From Cecembia lonarensis LW9 (GTDB taxonomy: Bacteria; Bacteroidota; Bacteroidia; Cytophagales; Cyclobacteriaceae): a stretch of DNA of 64,000 nucleotides. Numbering within the stretch: the first letter of the stretch is position 1; each line of letters begins with the position of its first letter. Both the position numbers and the translations under genes were made by a program. The DNA lies in the NCBI RefSeq assembly GCF_000298295.1, contig NZ_AMGM01000016.1, forward strand, positions 1-64,000, read 5' to 3'. The notes beneath the pieces are model-generated. The model saw nothing but the letters and a program-made list of their open reading frames with translations, was not told the origin of the DNA and made no database searches. Shown one piece after another: positions 26,376 to 35,778 of the stretch.

Positions 26376-28042
26376 TTATCCTTTTTACCTAGCTCTTTGG
26401 TCATAAAATCCTGTAGTTTCGCTTTATAAGCCCTGGCATCTTCTGCATATTTAGGGGTCAACGTCTGCTTTTCCGGAAAACTCTCCATATGCAAAGTTTG
26501 TGTAGGGAACGCAAACCTTACCCCCAATGAATTGGCCAATTTCACAATTTGAATAAGAATTTCATGTCTGCACCTCAATTCTTCCGGCCAGGTAGGCACT
26601 TCAAAGAAGATGTAAAACATGATGTCCTGGCTGTATGAAGAAAGATTATTGAAATAAACATTGTAATAATCCTTTCTGGTATCAGGGTGATTGGCAACAA
26701 TCTGCTTCAACCCTTCCACAAAGGCTTCTACCAAATGAGGAGGCGTATCATAAGTGATGGTCAGTGTGGTGAAAAACCTCCGGTACTGTCGTAGCCCGTG
26801 GTTGTCAATAGTTGCGTCTGCTATTTTGCCATTGGGGATATACATGACCGAATTTCTAAAGGTCCTTACCCTAGTGGATCTAAAACCAACCTCTTCCACA
26901 GTCCCATCAACATCTCCTGAAGTAATCCAATCCCCTACTTGGAAGGGTTTATCAATAAATATCATGATGGAACCAAAAAAATTCTTGATGGTATCTTGGG
27001 CAGCCAAAGCAAACGCCAAACCTCCTATGGACAGTCCGGTAAGGAAGGGTACAATATCTACCTCAAGTCCTTCCTTCAAGACAAACAACGTACCTACGAT
27101 CACTACAAATGCCTTCAATGTTTTTCTCAGTAAAGGCACCAACTGGTCATCTAACGTGGATTCTGTTTTCTGAGCCAGCCTGGCAAAATACAGTGCAACG
27201 ATATCTACAATCTTGTAAAACACAATGGTAACCACCAATGGCTTGGCTGCATTCAGAAGCTTTAGAACCATTGAAACTACTTCAATTGGGAGCTGGAGCA
27301 ATCTGATAAAAAGTGAAGAGATGACTATTATTAGATAAATACTGGTAATCCTAGCTACGGGAAGCAGGTATTTTTCGCCCACATAGCCATAACCCAAGCG
27401 TCTAATTACATAAAGGAACCCTCTATCGAGTAAAAATGTCATCAATTTATGGGCTACAAAAAGGCTCAAGATCAATAGAAACAGTCCGGCGAGTTGCCAA
27501 AAATGAAGGCCTAAGTAAACTTCATTTCCCATTTTGGGAAGGATATTTAACAAGCGATCAGTCCCATATGGGTAGGTTTCTTTATGCATTTCGTCAATGT
27601 TGGAAACCGTAAAGGCACTGAACTTCCATTCTCCATTAATTTTTTCCAGGTATACCATGGGAAGTCTCCTGGTATCGAAAAAGAATCTGGCTTGGTTGGT
27701 ATATAGTGAGTCAATATAATTAGGATCATTCGGCACTTCTGAGATTTTGACATACACACCGTTTCCATCAAAAATCTGCTTGAGTTTTACCGCCAACCTT
27801 TCGGCTTTTGCTTGATCTTTATCCTCTAAAAAAAGTGCACCTGCAGCAACTTTGGGATCATAATTATCCTCTCTGAGGTTATAAAAAAAGGTCAACGTAG
27901 TATGGTATGGACTGCTCAAGCTTTGATAATCAGACTCCTCCAAAGGAATGAGTTGATCATCTAATATTACCTGGGCAGATAGTATTGAACTGATGAAAAA
28001 TGTGAGTACAAAAAGTGTAAAATCTAATTTCAAATGAGGCAT
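26372..28042 (-). CDS. MscS-family mechanosensitive channel with periplasmic N-terminal domain
   Basis: 556 aa. A signal peptide (ISSILSAQ) is followed by a periplasmic region of about 150 residues, about five membrane helices (170-345), and the MscS core: LSIGGLAFALAAQDTIKNFFG (pore-lining TM3) then VGDWI, FRNSVMYIPNGKI and the cytoplasmic vestibule. Such channels release solutes during osmotic downshock. The extra N-terminal domain marks the larger MscK/YbdG-like group. It converges on the TonB/DUF4249 operon with stop codons interlocked in TTAA. Confidence 0.92.
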   Translation of the reverse strand: MPHLKLDFTLFVLTFFISSILSAQVILDDQLIPLEESDYQSLSSPYHTTLTFFYNLREDNYDPKVAAGALFLEDKDQAKAERLAVKLKQIFDGNGVYVKISEVPNDPNYIDSLYTNQARFFFDTRRLPMVYLEKINGEWKFSAFTVSNIDEMHKETYPYGTDRLLNILPKMGNEVYLGLHFWQLAGLFLLILSLFVAHKLMTFLLDRGFLYVIRRLGYGYVGEKYLLPVARITSIYLIIVISSLFIRLLQLPIEVVSMVLKLLNAAKPLVVTIVFYKIVDIVALYFARLAQKTESTLDDQLVPLLRKTLKAFVVIVGTLFVLKEGLEVDIVPFLTGLSIGGLAFALAAQDTIKNFFGSIMIFIDKPFQVGDWITSGDVDGTVEEVGFRSTRVRTFRNSVMYIPNGKIADATIDNHGLRQYRRFFTTLTITYDTPPHLVEAFVEGLKQIVANHPDTRKDYYNVYFNNLSSYSQDIMFYIFFEVPTWPEELRCRHEILIQIVKLANSLGVRFAFPTQTLHMESFPEKQTLTPKYAEDARAYKAKLQDFMTKELGKKDN

Positions 28043-28156
28043 AACTTAACTTTTAACTTTCGCAAAGGTAATAACTCCTGCAAAAAGAGGGAAACAAAAA
28101 GAAAAAAGAGGTTTGTCATTCATTATCCCTCAGGTTTTCTACGGAATAAACTATTA

Positions 28157-30886
28157 TTACAATGGCAGCCTATATTCAGAAAATCTATTTCCAGAAACCG
28201 TGAATATGATATAGTCATTTTGGCTTCCTGAATACCTGATCACTACTTGATTTTCACCAGTAATCGGCAAAGTATTCAGTAGAGACCCTTCTAGGTTGTA
28301 GAGGTAGATGAATTCCTGATTTTTGTCTATGATGACAAATATATTTTTATCGGTACCGAAAGAAAAAAACTGAAAATCCAGCTCCTCTGAAAATATATCC
28401 ACATTAAACAATGTTTGGTATTCATTATTCAGGACCGTCACCTTATTATATTCATGGACCACAAATAAGTACCGGTCCTCTTTTTGGTCTTTGATCAGCG
28501 CAAACTTACTCTCTCTATCAGGACGTAAAAGCTGGTTTCTGTAAGTAAGTTCACCTCTCAAGTTGACCTGTACCACTTCTCCATCAGTAGTAATGGTAAC
28601 CAATCGGCTTTCTTTAGCGCTTCCCCTTTCCAAAAGTATATAATCCGACGAAAGCCCATTCCCTAGTCTGATGGGGCTTCCATGCTCTGGTTCTCCCCGA
28701 CGGTTGAAGAAATACAATTCCCCTGCAGAAGACAGCGCTACCATTCTATCCCCTACTCCGGCTATTCTATGGTGTGCTGGTTTTACAGCAGTGGGGGCAC
28801 TGATAACTTTAGGATCCCATCCTTCCAAAAGAGTTCCGTTTTTATCCAAGAGAAATAACTTCCCTTCAGCTGTACCAATAAAAAACCTGTAATCCCTGGT
28901 GTTGTTATAATCTACTAGGTTCAGGTGAACTATCGTTTCGTCCAAAATGCTAATGGGATAACCCGGTATCATATTCCCAAGTCGATCAATAATATACAAT
29001 TGGTTTTCTGTAGCAAAAAGCAGTTGAAGTTTACCATTCTTATAAAAATCCACTTGAAAGATTTCCGAAACAATAGGCCCATCCAATGGGTATCCAAAGA
29101 CTTGTTCTCCTTCGGCTGATAATAGAAATAGGTTATGCTCAAGGTCCTGCAAAACGAATTCCTGACTACGATCTATAAAATTCTGAACGATGACAGGTCC
29201 ATAAGTCAATCTATTCTGGAATTGGACAGAGCGGTTTTCTGTCAAAAGCACATCCTGAACGGCCTTAATGGGAGCCAAATTGTAACCCCATTCCATAATA
29301 ACCTGATTGCCTTTATCCTTTTGCCTGACTTTAAAGCTTAGCAAATCCATAGATTTGAGTTGGGGCGCATATTTTTGAAAAAAAGGTTGCCAGTTGGGCG
29401 AACTCTTTTCTAAAACTGCCGACCAGAATCTAGGTATAGGCAGAAGGAAATGATACCCGAATTCTTCATTTAAGTTATCCAGCATCACTTTTTGATTTAA
29501 TGATTTACCCCAAGTATTGTCATTATTCACATCATCTATGAACAATTTCATGGACTTGCTGCTATTTGAAAAAACAAGGATATCGTCCACCACGGTAATA
29601 TAAGTGTCAGGAAAACCTTGAAATTTTCCTCCAAAAAGATGTGCTGGAAAATCCTCATTAGAAATCATGAAAATTTCCTGTTGCTGATAATAGTCAGTGG
29701 GGAGTATTTCTCCTTCTGAACGGATAAGGTTCAGTGCAAATGAATTGAGAAGCTCTTTTTGTTGCTCAATGGACCTTGTTTGTACCAAAAGTACTTTGTC
29801 GAGTGGTTCATTGGGTATGCGTTCAAAAAGAATAAATGCCAGTTCACCCGTTAGATTTTTAAAAAAACCTTTTTCAACCAACTCTTTCTGGATGTCTCCT
29901 TTTAAGGTACTGGTAAACTCAAACCCATCATCCTCCATTGTTTTCAGTTGAATCAAGTCTGCTAAATGGTACTGGTGCAAGACTGCAGTTCGGTTACTGA
30001 TGAGGTTTTGAAACTTTTTAATCTCACCGCCTGCAGCAGTGGAAAAATCCAAGGCTTTTCCATCGGGAAAAAAAGCACTTCCTTCCATGACAATCTTACT
30101 GTCAACAAATTTTAATTCTAAATTGGCAGTAATCCCTCTTCTTGAAAAGGATTGAATCATCCCGAGATCAGTATCTCTGGTAATGCCACTTAGAATTCTA
30201 GCAAACCCTGGAGAAGAAAGCCTGAAAACACCCAGGCCTTTTGGATTAGGAAGTGCATCAAAGAGGGCATTATGGGCAGACTTGAAATTTGAAAGATTAC
30301 CTCCCTGGGCATAACGGATAGCTTCTTCTATCAAAAATGAACTGTAACTGGCAACAAAAACATTTCCAAGGAGCGTATAACTAAGGTTTCTTTCCAGATC
30401 AAGACTTTGAAACTCTTTAATTTGGACATTACTATAACTTCGGGTATTAATCCTTGAAAGTTCAGGCAGGTTATCCTCCAGGTCTTTCAATATTTCCAAT
30501 CCCAATTTATCATTAAAAGCTATGGTATATAAAAAATCAAATTCCTCCTTGCCAACAGGGTGCAGAGATATCACAAACTGATTCCCTTTCAGTGCTCTTT
30601 CCAGCCTGCCACTTTTCCCGAGCACACTATCCAATGCCATAATTTGAACCTGTGCCTGATCCAAGGCCGGCAACTCTGCCAACCGTTCCCAAAATGGCTG
30701 TGTCACCAATTGGTTCCAAGCCATAACAGGTTCAGTAGTTTCAAAAACGAGTACAGCCTCAGAAGATACTAGTTCCAAGGCATTTCTCTTTGAGGAAAGC
30801 GATAATCCAAATTTGTTTATGTAAAATATTGCGCCCAGAATGACTGATATTAAAAGCAGCCCTATTAAAATTTTCTTATTGCTCAC
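28157..30886 (-). CDS. DUF3352-like membrane-anchored protein with C-terminal beta-propeller
   Basis: 909 aa. A single N-terminal membrane helix (ILIGLLLISVILGAIFYI) anchors a large periplasmic protein. Residues about 30-540 resemble DUF3352-type proteins (LVSSEAVLVFET at the start, then repeated alpha/beta segments). Residues about 560-900 consist of repeats such as LFLLSAEGEQVFGYPLDG and LYIIDRLGNMIPGYPI, the pattern of a WD/PQQ-like propeller. Function unknown. It lies downstream of mdh behind a terminator and so is probably transcribed separately. Confidence 0.8.
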   Translation of the reverse strand: MSNKKILIGLLLISVILGAIFYINKFGLSLSSKRNALELVSSEAVLVFETTEPVMAWNQLVTQPFWERLAELPALDQAQVQIMALDSVLGKSGRLERALKGNQFVISLHPVGKEEFDFLYTIAFNDKLGLEILKDLEDNLPELSRINTRSYSNVQIKEFQSLDLERNLSYTLLGNVFVASYSSFLIEEAIRYAQGGNLSNFKSAHNALFDALPNPKGLGVFRLSSPGFARILSGITRDTDLGMIQSFSRRGITANLELKFVDSKIVMEGSAFFPDGKALDFSTAAGGEIKKFQNLISNRTAVLHQYHLADLIQLKTMEDDGFEFTSTLKGDIQKELVEKGFFKNLTGELAFILFERIPNEPLDKVLLVQTRSIEQQKELLNSFALNLIRSEGEILPTDYYQQQEIFMISNEDFPAHLFGGKFQGFPDTYITVVDDILVFSNSSKSMKLFIDDVNNDNTWGKSLNQKVMLDNLNEEFGYHFLLPIPRFWSAVLEKSSPNWQPFFQKYAPQLKSMDLLSFKVRQKDKGNQVIMEWGYNLAPIKAVQDVLLTENRSVQFQNRLTYGPVIVQNFIDRSQEFVLQDLEHNLFLLSAEGEQVFGYPLDGPIVSEIFQVDFYKNGKLQLLFATENQLYIIDRLGNMIPGYPISILDETIVHLNLVDYNNTRDYRFFIGTAEGKLFLLDKNGTLLEGWDPKVISAPTAVKPAHHRIAGVGDRMVALSSAGELYFFNRRGEPEHGSPIRLGNGLSSDYILLERGSAKESRLVTITTDGEVVQVNLRGELTYRNQLLRPDRESKFALIKDQKEDRYLFVVHEYNKVTVLNNEYQTLFNVDIFSEELDFQFFSFGTDKNIFVIIDKNQEFIYLYNLEGSLLNTLPITGENQVVIRYSGSQNDYIIFTVSGNRFSEYRLPL

Positions 30887-30933
30887 TTAATACTTTTTTT
30901 GATTGAGAAAACTGGAAATCAAAATAAATAAAA

Positions 30934-30958
30934 AAATCCCGATTAAAAACCGGGATTT
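30934..30958 (-). terminator. Intrinsic terminator of mdh
   Basis: AAATCCCG and CGGGATTT form an 8-bp stem with a 9-nt loop. On the minus strand it is followed by TTTTTTTATTTATTTT. It lies 20 nt after the mdh stop. Confidence 0.85.
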
Positions 30959-30978
30959 AATATTCTGATTGCTAGGAA

Positions 30979-31917
30979 TTATTTCCCTGATAATTTATCC
31001 AGTACATCCATCACTTCTTTTACATGTCCCCTAGAAACTTCCAAAAGGGCTTTTTCTTCCTCATTGAGGTCAAGTTCGATGACTTTCTCGACTCCATTTC
31101 TGCCCAAAATAACCGGAACTCCCAAATAGCAATCATCAATACCATACTCTCCATCCAATTTGATGCAAACTGGGAACACCCTATTTTGATTTTTCAAAAT
31201 GGCTTCTACCATCTGTGCAGATGCTGAACCTGGAGCATACCATGCAGAAGTTCCCATAAGTTTCACCAATTCACCACCTCCAAATTTAGTTCTTTCGATG
31301 ATGGCATCCAGCTTTTCCTTTCCAATCAGCTCAGTGACAGGTATTCCAGCTACAGTGGTATATCTTGGGAGTGGAACCATGGTATCTCCATGCCCACCCA
31401 TAAGAATTGCCTGGATTTCTTTAGGTGAAATGTTTAATTCTTCTGCTATGAAAGCCCTATATCTGGCTGTATCAAGAATACCCGCCATCCCAATTACTTT
31501 AGTTCTAGGAAGCTTTGAAGTGATATGGGCCTGATAAGTCATCACGTCCAGTGGGTTGGAAACCACGATGATAATAGCATCAGGTGAATGCTTGATGACA
31601 TTTTCAGTAACAGACTTCACGATTCCGGCATTGGTTTCGATAAGATCATCTCTGGTCATCCCTGGCTTTCTGGGCAAACCCGAAGTAATAACGACCACAT
31701 CGGAATTTGCTGTTTTACTGTAGTCATTGGTACTACCGATGGTTCTGCTATCGTATTGATTGATTGGAGCTTTCTGCCAAATATCCAAGGCTTTACCTTC
31801 TGCTACGCCTTCCTTGATGTCTACCAAAACGATTTGTTCAGCAACTTCTCTGTATGCCAAAACATCGGCACAGGTTGCTCCCACATTTCCGGCACCTACT
31901 ACGGTTACTTTTGTCAT
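30979..31917 (-). CDS. mdh: Malate dehydrogenase (LDH-like type)
   Basis: 312-aa NAD-dependent enzyme of the TCA cycle, interconverting malate and oxaloacetate. GAGNVG at 8-13 begins the Rossmann fold, and Asp33 marks NAD preference. The active-site set is present: Arg83 and Arg89 in LPRKPGMTRDD (Arg at the specificity site means malate rather than lactate), Arg153 and His176 in GGHGD. Length and motifs match the tetrameric LDH-like malate dehydrogenases of Bacteroidota. Probably monocistronic. Confidence 0.97.
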   Translation of the reverse strand: MTKVTVVGAGNVGATCADVLAYREVAEQIVLVDIKEGVAEGKALDIWQKAPINQYDSRTIGSTNDYSKTANSDVVVITSGLPRKPGMTRDDLIETNAGIVKSVTENVIKHSPDAIIIVVSNPLDVMTYQAHITSKLPRTKVIGMAGILDTARYRAFIAEELNISPKEIQAILMGGHGDTMVPLPRYTTVAGIPVTELIGKEKLDAIIERTKFGGGELVKLMGTSAWYAPGSASAQMVEAILKNQNRVFPVCIKLDGEYGIDDCYLGVPVILGRNGVEKVIELDLNEEEKALLEVSRGHVKEVMDVLDKLSGK

Positions 31918-32063
31918 GATTATGGATTTATTTAAGTTGATACATTGAATTTCAAAAGAAGCGCTAATTTATTAAAGAAAGAACATTTTCTAAAACAATC
32001 CTGCTGATTCCTCGGGCTTAGAAAGCAGATACTTGCTAATTGATATAGACAAAGAATAAATGA

Positions 32064-32600
32064 CTATCTGATCTCTTCTTTATTCCTGTCAAACATCTCT
32101 TGAAGATTGAAAAAGCCAAAGGAATTTTTGTAAGATTTAAACAGCCTTTTATTGTTTTGATTATAAAATTCAGCCAAGGATGACATCATTTTAGCTTTTA
32201 TTTTAGGATTACTGTCAAACACTTCCTGAACAGCAAAATGTGGGACTACCAAAAGCTCAGCCTCTTCCGAAGCCACAATAGCCGTATATATTCTTGTAAC
32301 GTTATCCAGTAAAGAGTTTTCGCCAAAGGCTTCAGTTTTATTCACTTCGTTGATCACTTCAAAGTTTGCTTTGATATCTATCGTGAGATGAATCCTGCCT
32401 GATTTAACGACATATAGGGCCTGACTGGGGTCCCCCGCGAAAAAAACCACCTCATTTCTCCTGTATTTTCGGTAATGAAGTGCCGGTAAAAACCTGGCCA
32501 TTTCCATGTTTTTCAGTTTTTCAAAAAGGTTAACTTGTGATAAAAACTGAAAAGTTTCTAACTCACTGACGCTAAAGGTTCTAGAAAACGGGTTGATCAT
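32064..32600 (-). CDS. Cyclic-nucleotide-binding domain protein without DNA-binding domain
   Basis: 178 aa. A cNMP-binding beta-roll spans about 25-140 (RNEVVFFAGDPSQALYVVKS, FGENSLLD), followed by a helix. There is no C-terminal helix-turn-helix, so this is not a Crp/Fnr transcription factor. The phosphate-binding cassette is poorly conserved (FGENSLLDNVTRIYTAIV lacks the usual Arg-Ala), so ligand binding is uncertain. Its ATG overlaps the tilS stop (ATGA), giving coupled translation with a tRNA-modifying enzyme. Partner and role unknown. Confidence 0.85.
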   Translation of the reverse strand: MINPFSRTFSVSELETFQFLSQVNLFEKLKNMEMARFLPALHYRKYRRNEVVFFAGDPSQALYVVKSGRIHLTIDIKANFEVINEVNKTEAFGENSLLDNVTRIYTAIVASEEAELLVVPHFAVQEVFDSNPKIKAKMMSSLAEFYNQNNKRLFKSYKNSFGFFNLQEMFDRNKEEIR

Positions 32601-33919
32601 ACCTTAATCTTTTTCAAATATAAAATATTTTTGCTTTCAGCTTCACATTTATAACGATCGCTGATCCTGTGACCTACGAGCCATACGATATCTTGCCCGG
32701 ACAACACAACCGCTATCTTTTCTTTTTCCAACAAAGGTAATTTGAGGTCAATTAGGATGTCCGATATTTTCTTTTCTGATTTCATTCCCAAGGGAACCAT
32801 CCTATCACCAGTCCTCCATTTTCTAACGCTAAGTGGAAAGGAAAGTTTGTCTAAATCCAACATCGCATTTGTTTTATTCCTGTCCAAAGGAAAATCCTGT
32901 TCTACACGAAGTATATCGTATACATCACCTTGGATAGCAAACCTTATTTCATCCTTATGGATTTCAAAAGGTTGCCAATCTTGACCTTTTTCACCTAAAA
33001 TCAATTCTTCCCTATCCAGATTAATGGTATAATTACCTGCATGAAACACTTTCCCTACGACTCGATTTTGTGCACTATGCATAATATCCTCAATATCAGC
33101 TGGACCAAAACCGTAATCCCTAAGCCAATAAAATAAAAAGGAATGGCTTCCTGGCAAAGTCAAGAAATCCCGGACACTTAAAAGCTGATACGGCCCCTCT
33201 TGCCTGATGTACTTTCCTTTCCAGTCCTGATACAGATAGAAGAATGCTTTTCCCGTATCCTTAACCCTTTGAAAACTTTGCCCCATCATGGACAACCCAG
33301 CGGGAAACTTTTGCTCAATCAAAGGTAAAATCTGATTTCTAATGAAATTCCTTTTATACTTATCCTGTATGTTTGAGCTATCTTCTCGCCAATCATATTG
33401 GTTTTCAAGCATAAACTGAGATATTTCAGTTTTTCTAAATGGTAGCAAAGGCCTAATGATCATTCCTCTCCGATCAGACATCCCATAAACCCCTTCAATA
33501 CCTGAACCTCTCAAAAGATTCAATAAAACTGTCTCCAATTGATCTTCAAAATGATGTGCAACCAAAATTCCCTGTAAGGACCGCTCCTTCAACAGCTCTT
33601 CAAACCACTGATAACGAATTTCTCTTGCAGTCATCTGCACCGAAGCACCTTGTTTTGAAAAAGCTTTATCATCAACCCGCATTAGATGAACAATCACACC
33701 CCATTTGAGCCCAAGTTTTTTAACAAAAAATTCATCCCCATCACTTTCCTCTCCTCTTAGACCAAAATTGACATGAGCGATTTCAAAGCAAACTCCCGCC
33801 TCAATTAACAAATATCCCAGTGCAACACTATCCATACCTCCACTGACGGCTAATAAATAATTGCTACTTTGATCAAAAAGATTTTTTTGCCGTATATGTT
33901 CGATAAAAGCGCTTACCAT
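32597..33919 (-). CDS. tilS: tRNA(Ile)-lysidine synthetase
   Basis: 440 aa. Attaches lysine to C34 of tRNA-Ile(CAU), changing its codon reading from AUG to AUA; essential in most bacteria. The PP-loop SGGMDS lies at 26-31; VAHHFEDQLETVLLNLLRGSG and REDSSN are family blocks. The C-terminal substrate-binding TilS domain (WRTGDRMVPLGMKSEKKISD) is complete. It is divergent from the OstA-like gene and coupled to the cNMP-binding gene by a 4-nt overlap. Confidence 0.96.
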   Translation of the reverse strand: MVSAFIEHIRQKNLFDQSSNYLLAVSGGMDSVALGYLLIEAGVCFEIAHVNFGLRGEESDGDEFFVKKLGLKWGVIVHLMRVDDKAFSKQGASVQMTAREIRYQWFEELLKERSLQGILVAHHFEDQLETVLLNLLRGSGIEGVYGMSDRRGMIIRPLLPFRKTEISQFMLENQYDWREDSSNIQDKYKRNFIRNQILPLIEQKFPAGLSMMGQSFQRVKDTGKAFFYLYQDWKGKYIRQEGPYQLLSVRDFLTLPGSHSFLFYWLRDYGFGPADIEDIMHSAQNRVVGKVFHAGNYTINLDREELILGEKGQDWQPFEIHKDEIRFAIQGDVYDILRVEQDFPLDRNKTNAMLDLDKLSFPLSVRKWRTGDRMVPLGMKSEKKISDILIDLKLPLLEKEKIAVVLSGQDIVWLVGHRISDRYKCEAESKNILYLKKIKV

Positions 33920-33942
33920 AACCCAAAAATATCATTTTTGGC

Positions 33943-33950
33943 TAATTTTG
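33943..33950 (+). promoter_or_regulatory. Likely -7 box of the OstA-like gene
   Basis: TAATTTTG fits TAnnTTTG and lies 19 nt before the start codon, leaving a short leader. No clear -33 TTTG at the proper distance. Confidence 0.4.
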
Positions 33951-33969
33951 TCGCCGACCTTTACTGACA

Positions 33970-35625
33970 ATGATAAAAAAGACGCTCATTTTCTTGATCA
34001 GCTCATTCGTTTTGATGTGGAACTGCATTTTCGCCCAGCAAAGTAATTTGCTCGAAATCCAGCAAGCTGACCTTTTACAGGGAGCGAGTGGCTTTGAGCG
34101 TTTGATCAATAATGTGCGTATGAAGCACCAAAATTCATTGATTTATTGTGATTCTGCCCATTTTTTCAGAGCTGACAACATGGCGAAATTATACGGCAGG
34201 GTAAGAATCGTTGATACAGAGGATCCAGTGGTTACGACCAGCCGTTATGCGGAGTATGACGGTTTTACCAAAATAGCCAAATTGAGAAATAATGTGGTCT
34301 TAAAAAACGAAGAAACTACGTTATACACTGACTTTTTGGATTATAATAGGGAAACGGGCATGGCCAATTATTTTAATAATGGCAAAGTGGTAGATTCTAC
34401 CAATGTACTTACAAGCATCAATGCGGTCTATGATACAAGGGCAGAAAAAATAACTTTTACGGAGGATGTAATTTTGGTTAACCCGGATTACACCATGAAG
34501 ACCAATTTCCTGATTTACATGACTGTTCCAAAAACGGCGGAGACTGTAGGCATAACCAATATTTTATCAGCAGAAGGAGATCGGTTGAATGCAGTAAAAG
34601 GTAGCTTTTATGATACTGAAAGAAAACAGTTTCGCTTTTTTGAGGGAGAAGTAGAAACTGAAACCAATAAGATTTATGCAGATTATTTGTTTTATGATGA
34701 GCTGGCAAAATACTATGAAGGCCGAAGCAATGTAAGTATGCTGAACAAAGAAAGGGAAGTGGAGATTTTTGGAGAAGAGGGCAAATATTGGGAAGACAGG
34801 AAATACAGTTTGGTCTATGGCAATGCCCTGGTGCAGAAATACTTTGAGATGGATACGCTCTATTTGATTGCTGACACGCTCATATCACAAGATAGTGAAG
34901 ATGTTACCCAAAGGCACCTATTGGCGTTCAATAAAGTTAAAATGATCAAGTCAGATCTTTATGGAGTAGCGGACTCTTTGGCCTATATTTATTCAGACTC
35001 CACTGTTTACCTGTATGAGGATCCGGTAATGTGGAACAATAAAAGTCAGATTACAGCTGACAGCGTAAGTTTTTTGATTGCTAATGAGGAGATTGATCGG
35101 ATATACCTGAACAGAAGAGCTTTTAACATTACCAAAGATACCTTGGGAAACTTTAACCAGATTAAGGGGAGAAAAATGACCGGTTATTTTTCAGAAGGCC
35201 AAATCAGCAGGTTTCATGTAGAGGGTAATGGTGAATCGATTTATTTTGACATCATAGGTGACTCCGTCTTAAGAGGTATGAACAAAATGCTCTGCGCCAA
35301 TATCATGATGTTTTTTGAGGAGGGCAATATCAAAAAAATCAATTGGCTTGTTAAACCGGAAGGGGCATTTAATCCTCCCCATATGATTGAGGAAGATGAT
35401 AAAAGACTAGAAGGTTTTGTCTGGAGGGAAGATGAAAAACCAAGCATGGAAACAATTTTTTCATGGCGCACCCCTAAAAGAAGGGAGAGGCCAACAGACA
35501 ATTTGTTTGATAGACCAGATGTAATTATACCTATGCCTTCAGAGGATGAAATACAAAAATTATTGGAGGAAAAGACCAAATCCAAGAAGGAAAATAATTC
35601 AGAGGAGCTCAGAGTAGAAGATTGA
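33970..35625 (+). CDS. OstA/LptA-like protein (LPS transport to the outer membrane)
   Basis: 551 aa. Signal peptide ending near IFAQ, then tandem beta-jellyroll segments of the OstA/LptA type: SLIYCDSAHFFRADNMAKLY GRV, TLYTDFLDYN, NKIYADYLFYDE. The family forms the periplasmic bridge that carries lipopolysaccharide from the inner to the outer membrane; it is longer than E. coli LptA (185 aa), as usual in Bacteroidota. The C-terminal ~100 residues are charged and probably disordered (EEKTKSKKENNSEE). No LptD-type barrel is present. It leads an envelope-assembly stretch that includes bamD. Confidence 0.88.
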   Translation: MIKKTLIFLISSFVLMWNCIFAQQSNLLEIQQADLLQGASGFERLINNVRMKHQNSLIYCDSAHFFRADNMAKLYGRVRIVDTEDPVVTTSRYAEYDGFTKIAKLRNNVVLKNEETTLYTDFLDYNRETGMANYFNNGKVVDSTNVLTSINAVYDTRAEKITFTEDVILVNPDYTMKTNFLIYMTVPKTAETVGITNILSAEGDRLNAVKGSFYDTERKQFRFFEGEVETETNKIYADYLFYDELAKYYEGRSNVSMLNKEREVEIFGEEGKYWEDRKYSLVYGNALVQKYFEMDTLYLIADTLISQDSEDVTQRHLLAFNKVKMIKSDLYGVADSLAYIYSDSTVYLYEDPVMWNNKSQITADSVSFLIANEEIDRIYLNRRAFNITKDTLGNFNQIKGRKMTGYFSEGQISRFHVEGNGESIYFDIIGDSVLRGMNKMLCANIMMFFEEGNIKKINWLVKPEGAFNPPHMIEEDDKRLEGFVWREDEKPSMETIFSWRTPKRRERPTDNLFDRPDVIIPMPSEDEIQKLLEEKTKSKKENNSEELRVED

Positions 35626-35663
35626 TTTTTCGGAACGAAATTTGCCAAAAAAAATTTTAAGGG

Positions 35664-35716
35664 GGTTAACAAAATTTAACCGGATTTTACCAAAAAGTTC
35701 AAATCATTTTGGTAAA
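35664..35716. repeat. Two inverted repeats downstream of the OstA-like gene
   Basis: GGTTAA/TTAACC (35664-35669, 35676-35681) and a perfect 10-bp pair TTTACCAAAA/TTTTGGTAAA (35686-35695, 35707-35716) lie 39-91 nt after the OstA-like stop and upstream of the T9SS type A gene. They are AT-rich without a T-run. They may be a weak terminator or operator of the next gene. Confidence 0.4.
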
Positions 35717-35778
35717 TTTAAACGTAATAGAAATAGAATCAGTAATATATAAACTGAAAGCTTATTGGAAAAATCTAC

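Noticed and set aside
33924-33931. TATTTTTG box on the minus strand just before tilS
   Set aside because: It lies only 4 nt before the tilS start codon, so transcription would begin inside the coding region; not listed as a promoter.
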